Positions 60,537 through 64,000 of a stretch of 64,000 bases of DNA are shown here, in pieces. This stretch comes from Devosia litorisediminis (lineage in GTDB: Bacteria; Pseudomonadota; Alphaproteobacteria; Rhizobiales; Devosiaceae): positions 62,001 to 126,000 of the forward strand of contig NZ_JAGXTP010000002.1 of the NCBI RefSeq assembly GCF_018334155.1. Reading direction: 5' to 3'. The notes beneath the pieces are model-generated. The model was not told the DNA's origin. It saw only the letters and a list, made by a program, of their open reading frames with translations, and searched no databases. Position 1 is the first letter of the stretch. Each line of letters opens with the position of its first letter. The translations under genes were made by a program, and so were the position numbers.

Positions 60537-63458
60537 CTAATGCGCCTCGTCCCAGTTCCCTGCCGCATTCGCATCAACCTGGATCGGCACGGTCAGCCGT
60601 ACGGCGGGCTCCGCCGCGCCTTCCATCACGCGCTTGATCACCGGGATCGCGGCACTCTCGGTGCCCAGCGGCACTTCGAAGATCAACTCGTCATGCACCT
60701 GCAGCAGCATGTCGGCGTCGATCCTGGCCTTGTTCAGCTCGGGCTCCATGCGGATCATGGCGCGGCGGATGATGTCGGCGGCTGAGCCCTGGATCGGGGC
60801 GTTGATCGAGGCGCGTTCGACAAAGGCGCGTTCGCTTGGATTGTGCGACTTGGCATTGGGGAAGTTGATGCGGCGGCCAAAGATGGTGCTGACGTGGCCA
60901 TCTTCCTTTACCTTGCGGCGCTGCTCTTCCATATAATCCTTGATGCCCGGGAAGCGCTCGAAATAGGTCTTGATGTAGTCCCCGGCCTCGCCGCGCCCAA
61001 TGCCCAGCTGATTGGCCAGGCCAAAGGCCGAAATGCCGTAAATAATGCCGAAATTGATCGCCTTGGCGCGCCGGCGAATGTCGCTGGGCATGCCCTCGAC
61101 GGGCACGCCGAACATCTCGCTGGCGGTCATGGCGTGAATATCGAGACCCTCTTCAAACGCATCCTTGAGCGCCTGGATATCGGCGATATGGGCCAGCACG
61201 CGCAATTCGATCTGGCTGTAATCGGCGCTGACCAGGATTTTGCCCGGCGCCGCGACGAAGGCGGACCGGATCTTGCGGCCATCCTCGGTGCGCACCGGAA
61301 TGTTCTGCAGGTTCGGATCGTTTGAGCTCAGCCGTCCGGTCAGCACGGAATGCTGGGAATAGGTGGTGTGGACGCGCCCGGTGCGCTCATTGATGTAGGC
61401 GGGCAGGGCGTCGGTATAGGTGCTGCGCAGCTTGTTGAGCTGGCGCCAGTCGACAATGGTGCGCGCCAGCGGCACGCCCTTGAGCGCCAGATCCTCGAGC
61501 ACATCGGCCCCGGTCGACCAGGCGCCGGTCTTGGTCTTGGTGCCGCCCTCAAGCCCCATCTTGTCGAACAGGATTTCGCCCAGCTGCTTGGGCGAGCCCA
61601 GATTGAACGTCTGCTCGGCCAGCTCATAGGCCTGCGCCTCAAAGGCGGCGGCGCGCTGGGCGAACTCGCCTGACAGGCGCGAGAGAATGGCGCGGTCGAT
61701 ATTGACGCCACGCCCCTCCATGCGCGCCAGCACCGGGGCGAGCGGGCGGTCGATGGTTTCGTACAGCGTGGTCATGTTTTCAGCGACCAGGCGTGGCTTG
61801 AGCACCTGCCACAGCCGCATGGTCATATCGGCATCTTCGGCGGCATAGCGCGCGCCGTCTTCGATTTTGACCTGGGCGAAGGTGATCTGCTTTTTGCCCG
61901 AGCCGATCAGGTCCTTGATCGACTGGCCGGCAAAGCCCAGCCAGTGTTCGCCCAATTCGCCCATGGTGTTGAACTGCGGGCCATCGAGCGCATAGCTGAG
62001 CAGCAGCGTGTCATCGACCGATTTCACCGCCACATCATAGCGCGCCAGAATGCCGATATCGTATTTGGCATTGTGGAAGATCTTGAGGATCGAGGGGTCG
62101 GCAAACAGCGGCTTGACCATGTCCAGCGCGAGCCGGATATCCATCTGCCCCTCGACCAGCCCGCCGCCGCCAAAAATATCGGCCTCGCCATCGGTATGGC
62201 CCAGCGGCAGATAGGCGCTCGTGCCCGGGGCGATGGAAAACGACAGCCCCACCAGATCGGCGGTCTGGTTGTCGAGCCCGGTGGTCTCGGTATCGGTGGC
62301 GACATGGCCCGTCATTTCAATGGCGTCGATCCAGCGCTGCAGCGCGGCGGCATCGCGGATGATCTCATAGTCTTCGGGCTTGAACGGGATGGCGCGCACG
62401 CGCGCATGCTCGGCCGCCGCATGGGCGACGGTGGCTGCATTGCTGCGCCCGGTCGCCTCATGCCGTGCTGCCCGGCTTTCCGCCCGAGCCGCATTGTCAA
62501 ACCCCACCGCGCCCGGCACCGCGGTCGCGGCATATTCGGGATCGGCCTCGAAATCATCGGGATTGGCCTCAAGCTTGCCCGACAGCCGCTTGGTGATGGT
62601 GGCAAATTCCATCGCCTTGAGGAACGGGAACAGATTGGATGGCTCCATCGGTTGGCGGATCAGCGCGTCGATATCGAGTTCGACCGGCACGTCCTGGCTC
62701 AGCGTCACCAGACGCTTGGAGACCAGCGCCAGATCGGCATTGGCCTTGAGCTTTTCGCGGCGCGCGTTCTGCTTGATCTCGTCGGCATGCTCGAGCAGGT
62801 TTTCCACCGTGCCATAGGTATTGATCAGCTCGGCAGCGGTTTTCACGCCAATGCCGGGCACGCCGGGCACATTGTCCACGCTATCGCCGCACAGCGCCTG
62901 CACCTCGATCACCTTGTCCGGGGTGACGCCGAATTTCTTGAACACCTCATCCATGCCGATCCAGCGCAGCGGCGGCTGGCCGGGGCGGGCAATGGTGTCC
63001 AGCATGCGGATCGAGCCATCGGGTTCGATCAGTTGCATCATGTCCTTGTCGGACGAAACGATGGTGGCCTTGCCGCCCGCCTCGCGCGCCAGACGCGCAT
63101 AGGTTGCGATGATGTCGTCGGCCTCCCAGCCCTCCATCTCGATCGAGGGGATCGAAAACGCGCGGGTGGCCGCCCGGGTCAGCGGAAACTGTGGCACCAG
63201 TTCAACCGGGGCGGGGGGACGCTGCGCCTTGTATTCGGTATAGATATCGTCGCGAAACGTCTTGCCCGAATGATCAAAGATCACCGCCATATGGGTGGGC
63301 GCGTCCTCGCCCTTGAGATCCTCGGTGAGCTTGTAGAGCATGCTGCAGAACCCCTGCACACAGCCCACGGGGAGCCCGTCCGACTTGCGGTTGAGCTGGG
63401 GCAGGGCATGGAAGGCGCGAAAAATATAAGCCGAGCCGTCGACGAGCAGCAGATGCAT
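60537..63458 (-). CDS. polA: DNA polymerase I
   Basis: 973 residues. The N-terminal 5'-3' nuclease (MHLLLVDGSAYIFRAFHALP ... CGDSVDNVPGVPGIGVKTAAELI), a 3'-5' exonuclease-like domain with DTETTGLDNQ, and the polymerase domain with motif A (DYSQIELRVLAHIA), motif B (RRRAKAINFGIIYGIS) and motif C (QVHDELIFEVP) are all intact. It removes RNA primers and fills repair gaps. ATG at 63458 gives the family start; a longer frame begins in the spacer and is rejected. It ends just after the GIY-YIG repeat block. Confidence 0.95.
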   Translation of the reverse strand: MHLLLVDGSAYIFRAFHALPQLNRKSDGLPVGCVQGFCSMLYKLTEDLKGEDAPTHMAVIFDHSGKTFRDDIYTEYKAQRPPAPVELVPQFPLTRAATRAFSIPSIEMEGWEADDIIATYARLAREAGGKATIVSSDKDMMQLIEPDGSIRMLDTIARPGQPPLRWIGMDEVFKKFGVTPDKVIEVQALCGDSVDNVPGVPGIGVKTAAELINTYGTVENLLEHADEIKQNARREKLKANADLALVSKRLVTLSQDVPVELDIDALIRQPMEPSNLFPFLKAMEFATITKRLSGKLEANPDDFEADPEYAATAVPGAVGFDNAARAESRAARHEATGRSNAATVAHAAAEHARVRAIPFKPEDYEIIRDAAALQRWIDAIEMTGHVATDTETTGLDNQTADLVGLSFSIAPGTSAYLPLGHTDGEADIFGGGGLVEGQMDIRLALDMVKPLFADPSILKIFHNAKYDIGILARYDVAVKSVDDTLLLSYALDGPQFNTMGELGEHWLGFAGQSIKDLIGSGKKQITFAQVKIEDGARYAAEDADMTMRLWQVLKPRLVAENMTTLYETIDRPLAPVLARMEGRGVNIDRAILSRLSGEFAQRAAAFEAQAYELAEQTFNLGSPKQLGEILFDKMGLEGGTKTKTGAWSTGADVLEDLALKGVPLARTIVDWRQLNKLRSTYTDALPAYINERTGRVHTTYSQHSVLTGRLSSNDPNLQNIPVRTEDGRKIRSAFVAAPGKILVSADYSQIELRVLAHIADIQALKDAFEEGLDIHAMTASEMFGVPVEGMPSDIRRRAKAINFGIIYGISAFGLANQLGIGRGEAGDYIKTYFERFPGIKDYMEEQRRKVKEDGHVSTIFGRRINFPNAKSHNPSERAFVERASINAPIQGSAADIIRRAMIRMEPELNKARIDADMLLQVHDELIFEVPLGTESAAIPVIKRVMEGAAEPAVRLTVPIQVDANAAGNWDEAH

Positions 63459-63558
63459 ATCAAGCGATTCCGAAGGTGAGATCGCGCTGACTTTAGGCCA
63501 GATCGCCGCCCGCCAAAAGGGTCGCGCGGCGGGAACCGGGGCACAACCTTGCGCGTTA

Positions 63559-63601
63559 GCGACAATTGCCGTTGTCGGCGACAAATGGCATGTTGCGACA
63601 A
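63559..63601. promoter_or_regulatory. Three GCGACAA repeats in a divergent promoter region
   Basis: GCGACAA occurs at 63559-63565, at 63578-63584 (as GGCGACAA from 63577) and at 63595-63601, spaced 19 and 17 bases, with an inverted TTGTCG copy near 63572. It lies between divergent polA and the receiver-domain gene. The nearly helical spacing suggests a cooperative binding site; no protein is assigned. Confidence 0.35.
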
Positions 63602-63694
63602 CGCATTTGAGCCGTTTTTGCGCGCTATGGGCAGCGCGCGCGACGCGTGGAGGGCAATGTGGCCGATATTTCCGGCACATCAGAGGGTTCGAAT

Positions 63695-64000
63695 ATGCAC
63701 AATCAGGCCAGCAAGGCTGCCGTCATCCTGGTGGTGGACGATGATGCGCTGATCAATATGAACGCGGTCGACATGGTCGAGCAGCTTGGTCACACAGCGC
63801 TCGAAGCCTATTCGGGCGCCGAGGCCCTGACCATTCTGGGCAGCCAGCAGACCGTGGATCTGTTGATCACCGACTATGCCATGCCCGGCATGAACGGGGT
63901 GGAACTGGCCAATCAGGCGCGCCAGCTGCGCCCTGACCTGCCCATCGTGCTCGCCACCGGCTATTCAGAACTGCCCGAAGGCATCGAGATCGACCTGCCG
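63695..64000 (+). CDS. Response regulator receiver protein, N-terminal part
   Basis: The gene runs off the right edge; 102 codons are seen. The receiver domain starts AVILVVDDDALINMNAVDMVEQ, with the acidic Asp pair and the phosphorylation site Asp in LLITDYAMPGMNGVEL, followed by the ATGYSE landmark. It could be a stand-alone regulator or the front of a longer protein. It is divergent from polA. Confidence 0.85.
   Translation, partial: MHNQASKAAVILVVDDDALINMNAVDMVEQLGHTALEAYSGAEALTILGSQQTVDLLITDYAMPGMNGVELANQARQLRPDLPIVLATGYSELPEGIEIDLP

Noticed and set aside
61944..63479. Plus-strand open frame of 511 codons
   Set aside because: Antisense of polA; GC-rich third positions leave the opposite strand open. 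No recognisable domain.
1..64000. CRISPR array, prophage or integrated plasmid
   Set aside because: No regularly spaced direct repeats, no integrase, phage structural or conjugation genes were seen. The only element-like structures are the small palindromic repeats.

Overview
The window looks like a chromosomal segment of an alphaproteobacterium of the order Hyphomicrobiales (Rhizobiales), most like Devosia or a close relative. The pointers are a GC-rich sequence, a divergent pckA / chvI-chvG-hprK-PTS IIA-HPr block, RirA-type iron control, a DivL-type kinase with tyrosine in place of the H-box histidine, next to ahcY and tsaE, and many solute-binding-protein transporters with glycosidases. 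The genus is an inference from gene content only.

Layout. 1-0.9 kb: start of msrA (cut by the edge), a small membrane protein and tRNA-Ser(GGA). 0.9-10.7 kb: a glycan/sugar-acid island. A minus-strand operon (DHDPS-family aldolase, GntR regulator, GH78 rhamnosidase, GH38 mannosidase) diverges from a TRAP transporter (dctPQM) over an intergenic region full of ATCAGT/ACTGAT repeats. 10.7-12.3 kb: a DGPF/YCII protein translationally coupled to an ECF sigma factor. 12.5-18.4 kb: a LacI regulator divergent from a second, longer GH38 mannosidase across a perfect 18-bp palindrome, then a ROK regulator. 18.4-19.6 kb: an HU-like protein and rirA with RirA- and Irr-type boxes, followed by what looks like an unannotated, RirA-box-controlled small RNA ending in a strong terminator. 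19.6-26.1 kb: a Uup-like ABC-F ATPase, a LacI paralogue, small proteins, and an orphan phosphonate set (DUF1045, phnM, phnN). 26.2-30.8 kb: glycerate kinase, two VOC proteins, a sugar dehydrogenase, an aldo/keto reductase and a secreted unknown protein.

30.9-38.5 kb: a complete dipeptide-type ABC transporter (dppABCDF), a YihY membrane protein and a Gfo/Idh/MocA dehydrogenase. 38.5-46.1 kb: a CHASE-PAS-GGDEF-EAL protein, a DeoR regulator coupled to a gamma-carbonic anhydrase, SelO, a HAD phosphatase and a SleB-type cell wall hydrolase behind a CtrA-like box. 46.5-52.9 kb: pckA divergent from chvI-chvG-hprK-ptsIIA-HPr and a DUF2937 protein, a regulatory module linking envelope/acid sensing, the regulatory phosphotransferase chain and gluconeogenesis. 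53-57.6 kb: ahcY behind an ArsR/SahR-like palindrome, divL, tsaE. 57.6-63.5 kb: DUF1206, OsmC, a repeat-rich block and polA. The right edge cuts a receiver-domain protein.

The most unusual structure is at 59.85-60.53 kb. A small GIY-YIG nuclease gene is bracketed by 29-bp perfect inverted repeats that are themselves hairpin-forming, and immediately beside it lies a second, internally deleted copy of the same unit. This has the geometry of an autonomous element and its non-autonomous, REPIN/MITE-like derivative, with a GIY-YIG nuclease in the place where a transposase would be expected. The second best candidate is the iron-box-controlled small RNA at about 19.43-19.56 kb.
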